A stretch of 64,000 bases of DNA from Arctopsyche grandis. Lineage: Eukaryota > Arthropoda > Insecta > Trichoptera > Hydropsychidae. Made by a program: the position numbers and the translations under genes. The stretch is from NCBI RefSeq assembly GCF_051622035.1, contig NC_135361.1, forward strand, positions 3,105,001-3,169,000, written 5' to 3'. This document shows positions 39,745-51,108 of this stretch, in pieces (the first letter of the stretch is position 1; each line of letters begins with the position of its first letter). The notes under the pieces are model-generated. The model was not told the DNA's origin, searched no databases, and worked only from the letters and a program-made list of their open reading frames with translations.

Positions 39745-42637
39745 CAGTGGCGTGCGGTCCATGGATGCGGTGGATGCGGCGCATCCCCTATAACCTTAAA
39801 AAGCCAAGAGTATTTTTAATAAATATTTGAATTTCGCTTCGATGTATTCTTAGTGATGTACGTGATTATGATGTAGTATATGATATATATTTCACATATC
39901 ACGTGTTTTTTGTTACATGATGCATTATATAGGATCTTTTGATAATTTTTATTAAGGATTCGCATAGGCCGCATTCGCATAGGCCGGCCACAGGCGAGTG
40001 ACGCTGGCGAGTAGACGCTGAGTGAAGTGCGCGCGCGTCATGGATTCGGAGTTCGGACCGATCCCATTTGCGCATGCGCACTATGAGGCTGTCATATTCG
40101 CGCGGACGCGTTGACACTTGTTTAACCTCTACGGTGGATTCGGTTTCTCTGTTTGCTTATCTATTGAGTTTCACTTGGAAGCCGCTGTTGATCGATATTT
40201 CCGCACGCTACGCCCCAAGTTATTTATCAAAAAGCTAGCCGATTCATTTCTTTAGACGAAGTTAATCATTTATACTGTAAGTTGGTTATTTTTTACTTTT
40301 GAATTAAGTTTTCATTTAAATTAGTTTCGTCTAACTTTATTTTTAGTTTACTGTTCCACTACTTACGAGTTTTCATTATTGCCTTTAATATGGATATCGA
40401 AAATAACAATGAGAGTGGACTTGTCGTCGAGATCAATAATAATTGCAATTGTTTAATTGAAAATGTGCTGAAAAGAAGATTTGCTTCTCTCCCATTTAAT
40501 GAAAAGGAGATTATTGTTAAGAGCCCCAAACCCACACCAATATTAAATATTCAGTCTAAAACAAAAACATTTAAAAGGTATTTTAACACAGAAACATACG
40601 AAAAAATTTCATGGATTTGTGGATGTGCTCACTTAACGAAATTATTCTGTTGGCCATGTATTTTATTTTCTCAAGAAGTGAATGTCTGGAGTAAATTTGG
40701 ATTTTCTGACCTAAACAATTTAAGTAAATCGCGCAAGAGACATGAATGTTCTCAAGCTCACATATGTTCTGCTGCTCAATTTAAAAAATTTGGAAAGGGA
40801 CCTCGTATAGAAAATTTTTTAAGTGCTCAATTTAAAGCAAATATTGAAATGCACAACAAAGAAGTTACTGCAAATAGATACATTTTGTCGAAATTAATAA
40901 GCGCGATCTGTTTTTTAGCAAAACAAGAACAACCTTTACGAGGACATTTTGAGCACCAGGAATCGGAAAATATAGGGAATTATATTGAATTGCTGTATCT
41001 GTTGAGTGAATCAGACATAAAATTGAAAACTCATTTAGATAACTCTACGGTGTTTACTGGACTATCGAACCATATACAAAATGACTTGGTATCCGCAATA
41101 TCAAAAGTCTTGCTAGATGAGATTAAAACTGAAATACGTGCATCAAAATTTGTTTCCATAATTGTGGACGAATCTACAGATATCAGTCGCAAAGCTCAGC
41201 TATCTACTATTTTTAGATATGTAGATGAAAATAATGAAATTCAGGAGAGATTTGTTGGATTTGTCGATGTTAGTCCCAATAGAACAGCTAATGCTCTTTT
41301 TCAGCACATACGTGAGACCTTGGAAGAATTTGGTTGTTTGGACAAATTAATTGCACAAACGTACGATGGAGCGGCTGTAATGTCCGGGGAGCATAATGGA
41401 GTGCAACGAAAAATTCGAGATATTTGTCCTAATTCTTTATTTGTCCATTGTTACGCTCACAGATTGAATTTAGTTTTGTCGCAATCTGTTAAACATATAT
41501 CCGGATGCAAACGTTTTTTCAGCCGTATGTTGTCATTTTCAACTTTTTTTTGTAAGTCTTCAAGAAGAATTTCCCTTCTCGATTGTCAAATAAAAAAACG
41601 ATTTCCCACTGCTGCCCCTACACGATGGAACTACAATAGCAAAATTTTAAATATGATATTAGAATATCAAACAGAATTAATGGAAATATTTAATCAAATA
41701 ATTAATGACGAAGACGAATGGGATACTGATGCTGTCATAAATGCTGAAGTCCTTCATCGTTATTTAAAAGAGTTTGAATTCAATTTCAATTTGCATTTAT
41801 TTTCTGCAATATTTAATTCGGCAGATTTTTTATTTGAAATTTTACAAAAAAAAACCTTTGACATATCGTATTGCGTAAGTGAAATTAAAAAATTTGTAAA
41901 ATATTTAGATAACAAAAAAGACGATTTTGATTCATTGTGGAACAAAGTAATAACTAAAAATTTTAATAGAAAAAGAAAATATGCTGAATGTGAAGAAGAT
42001 GTGAAAACAACGTATAAACTTCACTATTCTGAAATTTTAGAAACTCTTTCAGTAAATACAACCAATCGATTTCGAGATATCGAAAATTTAAAATTTCTCG
42101 AATTTTTTAACGTCAAAAAATTTAAAGAATATGAAAATAATTTTCCAGATTTCCTATTTAAATCACTCCACCTAACTTATGGAAAATACTTTGATTTTAT
42201 GAAATTAAAAAGCGAATTAATTTACATGTACTCAACGCAAGATTTTCATTTGAAATCTATAAATGACGTAAAGGAATTAATTGTGAAAGATGATCTAATA
42301 GACGTTTTGGAACAAGTATTTAGTTTAATACAATTAATTTGTACGATACCTTCCACGAGCGCATCGGCTGAACGATAATTTTCGACTATGAAAAGAATTA
42401 AAACGTTCACCAGAAGTAGTCAAAGTGAAGAAAGACTCTCTGGTCTTGCTTTAATTGCAATCGAAAAGAAAATAATGTCAAATTTAAAAAACAATAAAAA
42501 ATTCTATGATGCGGTTATCGATGAATTTTGTAAAAAGGAACGAAGAATAAAATTAAATTTTAAAAAATAAATTGGTCGGTTTTTTTTTTCAAACAAGGGA
42601 CAGCATCCCTTGTTTGAAAAGTCACCGCCCGCCACTG
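39745..42637 (+). mobile_element. near-complete hAT transposon
   Basis: The inverted termini CAGTGGCGTGCGG (39745) and CCGCCCGCCACTG (ending 42637) are flanked by perfect 8-bp target duplications GTATATAT (39737-39744 and 42638-42645). It encodes one transposase frame with a single internal stop. GC-rich promoter-like sequence lies at 39960-40120. A perfect 15-bp hairpin (42586-42620) lies 17 bp inside the right end, and a GGATGC/GCATCC hairpin near the left end. Confidence 0.93.
40390..42570 (+). pseudogene. hAT transposase, ZMYM1-like (TTF-type zinc finger, DUF4371), one premature stop
   Basis: The frame from ATG 40390 spans 727 codons including one internal TAA. A TTF-type zinc finger is at residues ~75-130 (ISWICGCAHLTKLFCWPC, later RKRHECSQAH). 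The RNase H-like catalytic part has IIVDESTDIS (~residue 257), TYDGAAVMSG and FVHCYAHRLNLVL. The C-terminus has the hAT dimerisation motif ASAER-stop-FSTMKRIKTF. The only break is TAA at 42376-42378, where hAT proteins usually have Ser; downstream the frame stays open to TAA at 42568-42570. Whether the shortened protein is active cannot be told. It may be catalytically dead through loss of dimerisation. Confidence 0.9.
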
Positions 42638-42645
42638 GTATATAT

Positions 42646-45600
42646 GTATTTCATCATAGGAAATATGCATGATGTCACACATTCTATCATATACCCTTTT
42701 ACTATGAAAGGTTTTGTCGTTATCACAGGAAAAATGTACCTACATACATATGTAGGTACAGTAAATTTCTTATCATTTATCTAATCTAATATCATTTATC
42801 ATTCATATCGAAACGTATCGGCAGTAAAAATTTACAACACCGAGCATTTTGAGTTTGCATAATTACCGATGACAGCTTACGTCAATATTTCTTTCAACGC
42901 TTGCCATTGTATTGCCACTTCTAACCTTCGACTATTCATCATAAATACATGCTCTCGACGTCTACTTTGAACCGAACTGAAATAAACACTATGCTAAAAG
43001 CTATATATGTATATATACATCTATATTAATGTTGTGTATATTGGATAGATTCGATATGGGTAAGTTTTCATTAGATTTCATGAAGTCGTGCTAGCGCGTT
43101 TTATAGTCGTCAAGTGGGTCACAACAGTATATAAATCACTATGTGTATGAAATGCACGTAAGCATATAAATAATTGCATGGTGAAAGGGTGCGGTGCATT
43201 CAGAGTCCTAATATGGCCATTAAATGTCACTTTCGTAGTCCTTTTACGTGAAATGACATTTTCCTGATGTGTACATAGACACGCTTCCAATTGCAGTATC
43301 GAAAGCGACAGTGGATTCTGTACAAGAATATCAAGTTTTTTTTACACGTTTGTTCAGACGAATTCCAAAACTCTCAAGTCACGACTGAGTTTAGTTTGAT
43401 ATTTTATTTTTAGTGAGTCTACATTAGTTTGGACGAGTCCGATTTTGTAACAGGAAAATTGTCACTTTTGCTAAATAATTATTACGCATAGAATGACCCA
43501 ATCATAGAAATAAACATGCGTGCTAAAACATGTTCGTGTAGTTTAGACCTTTCTAGCACGCGAGGGTATAAATCTAAATGCATATGTATGTATTTTACTA
43601 AATTCATATGTGTATGTATGCTAAACTACAGACCATTTACTTTTAATCCTATTTTATTATGCCAATAGGATTATTTGCAAAATTTACATAAAAAATTTCC
43701 CCTTCTCGCTTGGCAAAAAATAATTATATGAGCTTGTAATTTAGACATTAACAAAGCAATTTAATAAATTCGTACGTGTAAGTATTTTGATAAGAACCAT
43801 TTCGATCTTGATTATTTTATTATACTTATTGAATTATATGCGAATTTTTAAATTAATATTTTCCCCCTTCTTGTTATAACAAAAAAAAATGTATATAAAT
43901 TTGTAATTTAAGCATAATACAGCTTAGATATACTAAATTATGTTGCTAAATATAAATATACGAACATTGCTAAAAAAAATCTAAAATTAAAATACGATAA
44001 TTAATTGCAAGATTATGGTTGGAATATTTTTTTCAATGCAAAACATGTTAAATTTATTCAAAGCATGACCTGTTCTTATTTTATATAATATAGAAGATAT
44101 GTAATTATTTTAAATCAAAACATTTATTTATTATCAGTAGTATGTGTCAATAATTTCGCTATTAAGACCAAAACTTTCGTTGAATTGACAGTTGTTTACT
44201 ACAAAAACTATAAAATTATCATTCGGTTGATTTCTTAAAGCTTAAAACACATCATCTGATTGAAAAGATGGCGTTTTAAATTATTAGACATCAAGTTAAA
44301 ACATCGCATTATAAGAGAGCAATTCGATATGCATTGAAAATAAAAGTTTTAAGTGACTTTCTTCGATTTGAAAAAAACTCGTTCCATCATAGCTTAAGTG
44401 GAAAACTAGATTTGGCCATAAGCGAACTTTCAATATAAAATGTTTGCTTTTATTTAGAAATCATTTTCACTGTAGATAATAATTTAAACCAACTCTACAT
44501 ATATGGATGTATTATAATATCTCTCTAGCTAAAATTTATTCCTGTCAATTTCATGACAGACAGAATTAAAATATATTCACAGAAGATTAAAATTCTCTAT
44601 AATGAACAATTTAAATGCACACAATTGAACAATGAAAAGTGGATATCCTTATAAGGGAATCTTCTTAAAATAATGCTCAATGGGAAGCCGATTGAAATGG
44701 CGATAGTCGTATGTTTTTATACATGATTTTCACGTACAGAGAGTTACGTAATATTTGCAAACATGACTGTCGGTCCAATGGCAATAATTTGGAAACTTCT
44801 ATTTACTCTGGTGGTTTCCAAACGTCTCCGAAATTAAATGCAAAAAATCAAGCTGCGTACTTAGCGATAAGTGAAAATCTACAGATTTTATAATCAGATA
44901 AAATTTTAATAACTGCGCTTGAGAGATTGTATCCCGTATGGGCTATTTTCGTACCAGAAGAAATGTAAGAAAATGCGACGTGATTTTTGTGAAAATTTTG
45001 GAAATTGAATTGAATATAACAGCCTTATAGTACATAGCTTGAATCGATTTAAATTTACTTGATTTAATTGTGAGAAAAATTAATGGTATTACACAATTCA
45101 GAACTGTCTAAGGAAAATAGTACAAGAAACCACTTATTTTAATCAAACAATAATATTGAAAGAAAACACCGACAAATCCTTGTTGATATAGTCAACAGAA
45201 TCGAGGCTTTACAAATAACAGAAGGCTAAGTTTAGCATCAAACCACAATAATGTCTCTTTACTCGACAATTCCTATTCTATTCTACATTGCCCATACGAT
45301 TGACATCGCAATGGAGCGGTAAATTAGAAGCGAAATACGAATATAGAGAGTGGAATAATGTAACATCAGTAACAAGACGTGAGAAAATTAGTAGCATTAG
45401 TAATTAGTGTACAATGAGAGATTATCCGGAAAAGAAAACGGAAGACCAGTTTTCTACGCACATATTCATATAATTTTCACACAGACGCTTTGCGAAACAC
45501 GGACTGATAAAAGGAAATGAAATATATGTATGTATGCATGTACTTCCGTTCGTATATTCAGATTAAACCGATGTGAATTTCCCGGCTGGAAAATCGCTAA

Positions 45601-46254
45601 ATACTCCGAACAAGGGATGAAAACCCGCACAATAGACTCAAAACGCGTGTGAAAGAAACAGACAAAGAATACAAAAGCGTAATTAGCTGTTAAACTGGTT
45701 AAATTGTCTCGTGACGACAATCTTATAAGATGTATACAGTCTTTGATCAAATTTATATATCACCATCAGTAAGTAATGAACAGGAGCACCTACATACATA
45801 GATAATGTCTGAAGTGTTTCCCTTGAGTTTTCTTAAATAAATACATAAAATTCTGCAAATATTATGCACATGTAAGTAACAGGTGTCAATAATAGGTTTA
45901 TGTCATCGCAAATAAAGATACAATATTTACTTTATCATCGAAAATTCTCCAAGATAAAACCAACGCAAATGCACGATTTATACCTATGTACATATTAATA
46001 TTGTATATGCTCAAACTGGACTGGATCTATAAATATAGGGCACTAATTGAGAGATGTGGAACAATCGGAAGCTCCTAACTAGACATGTGTTCATATGATG
46101 TATTAATTTCGGCAAAGGGTCTGAACGTGTCTGAAACCTGTGCGTATAAACAAAGGGGGTGTGTTGGGATACTCACTTGAAGTAGAATTCAACGGCGTTG
46201 GTTCTTTGTTTTAAAAATTGTAGAACTATAGCGGTTTATAGTTCCAAATTGTAT
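42646..46254. other. AT-rich intergenic DNA, no gene seen
   Basis: Both strands scanned; only short unsupported frames. No terminal repeats, RNA genes or conserved coding motifs recognised. Confidence 0.5.
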
Positions 46255-46500
46255 ATGTTTTTTTTATTTTTTTTGATTGAGTGTGTTGGTTATCTCTATG
46301 CACGAGTGGCCGTCTCCGTAGTCGGCGCGGCACTGGATAAGTAGTGTTGTGATGCTGCAGGGTCGCCCCCCGCCAGAGCCGCTAGGAAAGTGCGCCAGGG
46401 GCGCTGGGGGTTCCCGGTATCGATCCGAAGGGAACAGGCGTGCACCCAATCTCACACTAATGCAATGCTCCCTAGAAAGGAACCGTTCTTGTCGCTTCCC
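46255..46500 (-). mobile_element. GC-rich retroposed fragment with A-rich tail (unclassified)
   Basis: On the minus strand this strikingly GC-rich piece (GGGAACCCCCAGCGCCCC, then GGCGGGGGGCGACCCTGCAG) ends in CACTCAATC followed by about 18 bases of A with one T (46259-46276). This looks like the 3' end of a retroposed RNA, possibly a non-LTR element. No domain recognised. Confidence 0.4.
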
Positions 46501-46730
46501 CCAATTCTATAAATATTCATGCTGAATGTATGGAAGTCCTTTGTGAGCGTTTCCCCCTATGTTGCAATGTGATTGATGATCTTTTCTCATTATTTTTAAA
46601 GTATGTTTATTCTCGGTGGCCCTTAAGACTCGAAAAATGAACTCTTACCAGGAGAACATCCCAAGCTGGAAGGTAATACGGGACAAGTACGCGTGTATGC
46701 GTGAGATTCATGGGAAGAGCCGATGAAGCC

Positions 46731-46920
46731 GGTACGGTGATTACTGGTCACAAAGTCAATAAAATCTCTATAACAGAACATCTGGCAGCCGAAAAGTCCA
46801 TCATACTAACGATAACTATCATACTAACGAGAACTTGAGTGCCAAATGTTGCGTATTCGCGATTTTAATGGCAAAAATTGTCTTTGTGACCACCGCAATG
46901 TGACTAATAATCCAATTACC
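46731..46920. mobile_element. Mutator-like MITE, family member 3 (no matching target duplication)
   Basis: It starts GGTACGGTGATTACTGGTCA and ends TAATAATCCAATTACC. The left flank GATGAAGCC is not repeated on the right, unlike its partner at 47189, so the duplication break point probably falls at its right end. Confidence 0.75.
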
Positions 46921-47188
46921 AATTTACTAGTTGAATCATATGTGTATTTAAAAAAAATGCTATTATATGTTAAGAGTCGAAGTGTATTTTCCGTTGTAAT
47001 ATATTCTAACTGGCATTTTAGGTCATTCATATTCGAAGTATGTTTATTCTCAGTGGTTCTTACGGCAAAAAAATAGTTGATTAAGACTCGAAATATAAAC
47101 TCTTACCAGGAGAATATCCCAAGCTGGAAGGCAATACGGGACAAGTACGCGTGTATGCGTGAGATTCATGGGAGGAGCCGATGAAACC

Positions 47189-47392
47189 GGTTCGGTGATT
47201 ATTGGTCACAAAGCACTGGTCACAAAATCAATAAAATCTCTATAACGGAACATTTGGCAGCCAAAAAGTCCATCATATTAACGATAACTATCATACTAAC
47301 GAGAACTTGAGTGCCAAATATTGCGTATTCGCGATTTTAATGGCAAAAATTGTCTTTGTGACCACGGCAATGTGACTAATAATCCAATTACC
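47189..47392. mobile_element. Mutator-like MITE, family member 4
   Basis: It starts GGTTCGGTGATTATTGGTCA and ends TAATAATCCAATTACC, with a perfect 9-bp target duplication GATGAAACC (47180-47188 and 47393-47401). Confidence 0.85.
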
Positions 47393-47475
47393 GATGAAAC
47401 CGTCTACCCCCACTCCTAATCTTGGAGTCGTTTTATCATTTTTCGAGTCTTCATCAACAGTTTGTGCCGTAAGGT

Positions 47476-47935
47476 TAGGGCTGCCAGATTTATTAATATC
47501 CATACTGGGACATTTGAATTGTATCCCCCAGGCACAGATATTACAAGAATGATAAGAACCTTTGTAAAAAGCGTAAACTTATCAAATTACATTTAAGATC
47601 CTTCCTTTTATAAACTAGTATTTCCTTTCTTTTTTTCAGTTTATTTAGTTATTTTAATACTAAATGAAATTATTTACATATTGCCAAAGAAGATTAAAAA
47701 AAATAGATTTTCTCAATCTCGCTTTTCTTGGTTTTTTAACCATGGATGTGCATCTACGGTAAGATTGAAATTCGTGCATTTTTTGCAATTTCATAACTGC
47801 GAGGGGTCGGTATTTCTGAACAATGAAAGTTCAATAAGCAGCTATCGAAAACCGGGACATTTGGCCAGAAATGTCCCGGTATCAGAGGCGTGAAACCGGG
47901 ACAATCCCGGAATACCGGGACGCCTGGCAGCCCTA
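47476..47935. mobile_element. non-autonomous hAT element (TAGGGCTGCCAG termini)
   Basis: The termini TAGGGCTGCCAG (47476) and CTGGCAGCCCTA (ending 47935) are perfect inverted repeats flanked by identical 8-bp CGTAAGGT (47468-47475 and 47936-47943). CCGGGACAATCCCGG-type inverted motifs lie near the right end. The left end resembles the hAT end at 1-702. Confidence 0.88.
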
Positions 47936-47943
47936 CGTAAGGT

Positions 47944-48712
47944 GGAGGGGGCTAAAAAAAACAGCCCCTGCTGAATTCTGAATTTACCACGTTCTGATTG
48001 TCTGCATTTACATAATGTATAATATTGATATTATACTTCCACAATTTGACCACCTATTGTCGAAAACCTTGGTTGGCTACCTCTATTTTTCTAGAAAGTA
48101 GTTATTGCGGTAGGCACGATTCAAATAATTTTCACCTTTTATTAATATCGCTCTGATATGATCTTTCAAATATTTATACTTTTCATTAGATATCGAGTGT
48201 GTGTGTGTGTGTATATATCTTAAATCGAGCATAGTAGAAGTGAAACTTCCGAGCTGTTTTTCAAAAGCTGGTACAAGTCCACAATTCTTAACAATGGCGT
48301 ACGTATTATATTTCAATTTTTACATTCTTCTTCATCATTAATTTCAAATGAGCAAGTAAAGTTGAGAAATCTATCAATAGAATAGTTACTAATATCAAGT
48401 CACGAATCTTTATTGTTTCTTTAAATAAATATGTACTTACTACATCTGCGAGTGTCGCAAAGCAAAATTTGACACTTTTGAGAAATATTTTAAGTGTTTT
48501 TGAAATCAAAAAATTAGCTGTAGATGGTCATTATATTAACAATTAATTTTGACAGAAATAAGATTTGAAAATGTGATTATGCGCAAATAATATTAGTTAT
48601 TTGCTTATATTGATTAATTCTAGACACTTTCATAAAACTTTTTGCAAAAATTAACTTCTCATAAAAATCACACTTCAAATTTAACTGTATACGATATTTA
48701 CATAGTACGTAT
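47944..48712. other. no feature seen
   Basis: AT-rich DNA with a short (GT)n at 48197-48212; nothing coding recognised. Confidence 0.4.
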
Positions 48713-48721
48713 GTTTACATA

Positions 48722-48923
48722 GTAAACGGATTATTCCCCAAAAAGCGATCTCGCGTGTGTCACTAAAATCTCAATCACAGAATATCTGGCACTCCAGTTC
48801 TCGTTAGTACAATATTTCACATGGGTAGCTTTCGATTGATGGAGTTTTTGGATGCCAGATGTTCCGTGATCGAAATTTTAGTGACGTGCAAGAGATCGCT
48901 TTTTGTGGAATAATCACCAAACC
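48722..48923. mobile_element. Mutator-like MITE, family member 5
   Basis: It starts GTAAACGGATTATTCCCCAA and ends GTGGAATAATCACCAAACC. Flanks GTTTACATA and GTATACATA match at 8 of 9 positions. The arms pair over about 70 bp each. Confidence 0.8.
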
Positions 48924-49030
48924 GTATACATATGTTTTACAATATCGCCCAAAATTCTCCCCTTTTATTTTTCATATGAGCAATTTTTTCTATTGTTGAA
49001 TTTCATCAATAGTAATTCATCATCTTTATG

Positions 49031-49442
49031 GGTTCGGTGATTATTGGTCACAAAGCACTCGTCCAAAAGTCACTAAAATCTCTATAACGGAACATCTGGC
49101 AGTCGAAAAGTCCATCATACTAACGATAACCAGTGCCGGCCTTACACCCAATGGCGCTCTGGGGCAATTTTTTTCTAAACACCCTTAGAAAAAAAATTCA
49201 CCTTTGGCGCTCTAATCTAAAATTTTGTAAGGCTTTTAGCGCTCTAATTTTAAAATTTAAAGCGCCTTTGGCGCATCGAACGGCGCCCTCGGACGCGACC
49301 CGACCCAGCCCCCCCCTAAAACCGGCACTGACGATAACTATCATACTAACGAGAACTTGAGTGCCAAATATTGCGTATTCGCGATTTTCATGGCAAAAAT
49401 TGTCTTTGTGACCACCGGAATATGACTAATAATCCAATCACC
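49031..49442. mobile_element. Mutator-like MITE, family member 6, split by a nested hAT MITE
   Basis: It starts GGTTCGGTGATTATTGGTCA and ends TAATAATCCAATCACC, with TCTTTATG on both sides (49023-49030 and 49443-49450). Removing the nested element (49131-49330 plus one 8-bp duplication) leaves 204 bp, the normal family length. Confidence 0.85.
49131..49330. mobile_element. non-autonomous hAT element nested in a MITE
   Basis: The termini CAGTGCCGGCCTTA and AAAACCGGCACTG are inverted and flanked by perfect 8-bp ACGATAAC (49123-49130 and 49331-49338). GGCGC repeats inside. 200 bp, no coding capacity. Confidence 0.9.
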
Positions 49443-49620
49443 TCTTTATGTATATGTAGATACATTTCCTTTACTTTATTAGATACATTTCCTTTAATTG
49501 TCTTAATTTTATTGATGTTTTTAATTTTTATTCACTATTTCATTTTTTATAATACATCAAATGCAACTATTAGACATGCTATTAAATTTAAATAATATGG
49601 AAACTGATTCTAATGAAAAC

Positions 49621-49861
49621 GGTTCGGTGATTACTAATCAAATGTGAAGCAGTCGCTTTAGATCGGTCACACGTGATCACCAGTCACACTAAAACTGGTC
49701 ACACCGTAAAATCGGTCAACCAGTTTTCTCGTGACCGATTTTAGGGTGTGATCAGTTTTAGGGTGTGACCAGTTTTAGTGTGACGAGTGATCACGTGTGA
49801 CCGATCTAAAGCGATCGGTTATCCTGTGACCGGTTCACATTTGACTAGTAGTCCGTTTACC
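49621..49861. mobile_element. Mutator-like foldback MITE, family member 7, with internal tandem motif
   Basis: It starts GGTTCGGTGATTACTAATCA and ends TGACTAGTAGTCCGTTTACC, with a perfect 9-bp target duplication AATGAAAAC (49612-49620 and 49862-49870). Almost the whole element is one palindrome. Both arms hold repeated AAACTGGTCACACC-like units. Confidence 0.85.
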
Positions 49862-49870
49862 AATGAAAAC

Positions 49871-50244
49871 ATGCTCGTAGTATGTAAAATACGTATTTAG
49901 ACAAATAAGTGTCAATTAAATTTTTAAATATAATAAATGATTGATTATACATATTTATAATCACAAATATTACTCGTGTTAATCATTTTATATTTAAATA
50001 TTACAAAAATAAATTAAACAACAAATTTTATGAAATTGAGGCTATGCGCAAAAAAAGTATATCTGCGACCAAAATTAGGTACTGTCAAAATAAATCCAAT
50101 AAACTCAGTACAAACGCATGTGTCGAATACGTTTGAATAGTCGTTGATTTTAGCACAAAATCATTTCAAAAACATTCACATCTTCATTGATGATCGCATA
50201 ATTGAATAGAGTACGTATTTCATACATTATTTCCGACAATTTCG
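49871..50244. promoter_or_regulatory. PDCL upstream region
   Basis: AT-rich; no clear TATA box or initiator could be singled out. It contains the 5' UTR of the phosducin-like gene. Confidence 0.35.
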
Positions 50245-51108
50245 ATGGCTACTCTAGAAGATAGAATCCTCGGCGAGAAAACCCACTACTACTGCAGCAG
50301 CAGTGAGGACGAAGACGACGATGACAAATCGGGATCCGAAGGGAGGAGCAAAGCGCCTGCAGCCCCAGCCCCACCCCCAGAACAGAGCATAAACGAATGG
50401 GGGGGCTCGGCCACCAACACCGGACCGAAAGGTGTCCTACATGACTGGCAACGCTTCAAACAACTCGAAGCAGAATCCAGAGCGGACCAAGAGCTCGAAC
50501 GTTTGGACCTCGTGAAGAAACTCACCCTGACATGCATGACCTCTCAAGAAGAAGACCAGTACAAGAAACAGAAAGAACTAGACGACGAACTCGACGAACT
50601 GCTCAACGATGAAATTCTACTCAACTTTCAAAAGCAAAGAATGCGCGAAATGCTAGCTCAAGCCGGCAGACTACCTCGCTTCGGTAAAGTCATCCAATTA
50701 AAGTCGAGTGATGCATTTCTGGACGCCATCGACAAAGAGAATAAGTCGGTGACTGTTATAATCCATCTATACGAGTATGTAGTCGAAGCCTGTCAGGTGA
50801 TGAACGGGTGTCTGGTCGCCCTGTCGCAAGACTACCCTTGCGTCAAGTTCTGCCGCATGTCCAGCTCGTTGGCCGGAGTCAGCAAGAAGTTCAAAGCCAG
50901 CGGAGTTCCAGCTCTACTCATATATAAAGCGGGCCAAATGATCGGAAACTTTGTGAGGATCACTGATGTATTGGGCGATGATTTCTTCGCCACGGATGTG
51001 GAGAGCTACTTGATAGAACACGGACTGCTGCCTGACAAGAGCTTCGTGCCGGAAATCGTACTGTCTCCGCAGAATAAAGACGAGGATAGCGACGTTAGCT
51101 TGGATTAA
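50245..51108 (+). CDS. PDCL: phosducin-like protein (PhLP1/PDCL)
   Basis: Single exon, 287 aa, start ATGGCTACTCTAG. An acidic Ser-rich N-terminus (YYCSSSEDEDDDDKSGSEG) precedes the conserved helix-1 motif GPKGVLHDWQRFKQLE (residues ~60-75), a charged helical stretch, then the thioredoxin-fold domain from ~145 (RFGKVIQL, VIIHLYEYVVEACQVMNGCL, YPCVKFCRM, VPALLIYKAGQMIGNFVRIT). The protein ends in an acidic tail. The helix-1 motif is typical of PDCL rather than PDCL3. Family role: co-chaperone with CCT for assembly of G-protein beta-gamma dimers, cytosolic. AATAAATTG at 51404-51412 is a candidate poly(A) signal. It lies convergent with UBA2. Absence of introns may mean an ancestral intronless gene or a retrocopy; the reading frame is intact. 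Confidence 0.95.
   Translation: MATLEDRILGEKTHYYCSSSEDEDDDDKSGSEGRSKAPAAPAPPPEQSINEWGGSATNTGPKGVLHDWQRFKQLEAESRADQELERLDLVKKLTLTCMTSQEEDQYKKQKELDDELDELLNDEILLNFQKQRMREMLAQAGRLPRFGKVIQLKSSDAFLDAIDKENKSVTVIIHLYEYVVEACQVMNGCLVALSQDYPCVKFCRMSSSLAGVSKKFKASGVPALLIYKAGQMIGNFVRITDVLGDDFFATDVESYLIEHGLLPDKSFVPEIVLSPQNKDEDSDVSLD

Larger units (their letters stand above)
46601..47392 (+). repeat. tandem duplication, two diverged units
   Basis: 46601-46920 and 47038-47392 share TATGTTTATTCTC, then CTCTTACCAGGAGAA, then CGGGACAAGTACGCGTGTAT, then a Mutator-like MITE. The units differ by small indels and substitutions. About 115 bp of other sequence separates them. Confidence 0.75.

Noticed and set aside
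43078-43290. 70-codon minus-strand frame
   Set aside because: No homology recognised, no splice context, composition like surrounding DNA.
47681-47893. Peptide with a KPGHLA stretch resembling a zinc knuckle
   Set aside because: No spaced cysteines; lies inside a 460-bp hAT MITE.
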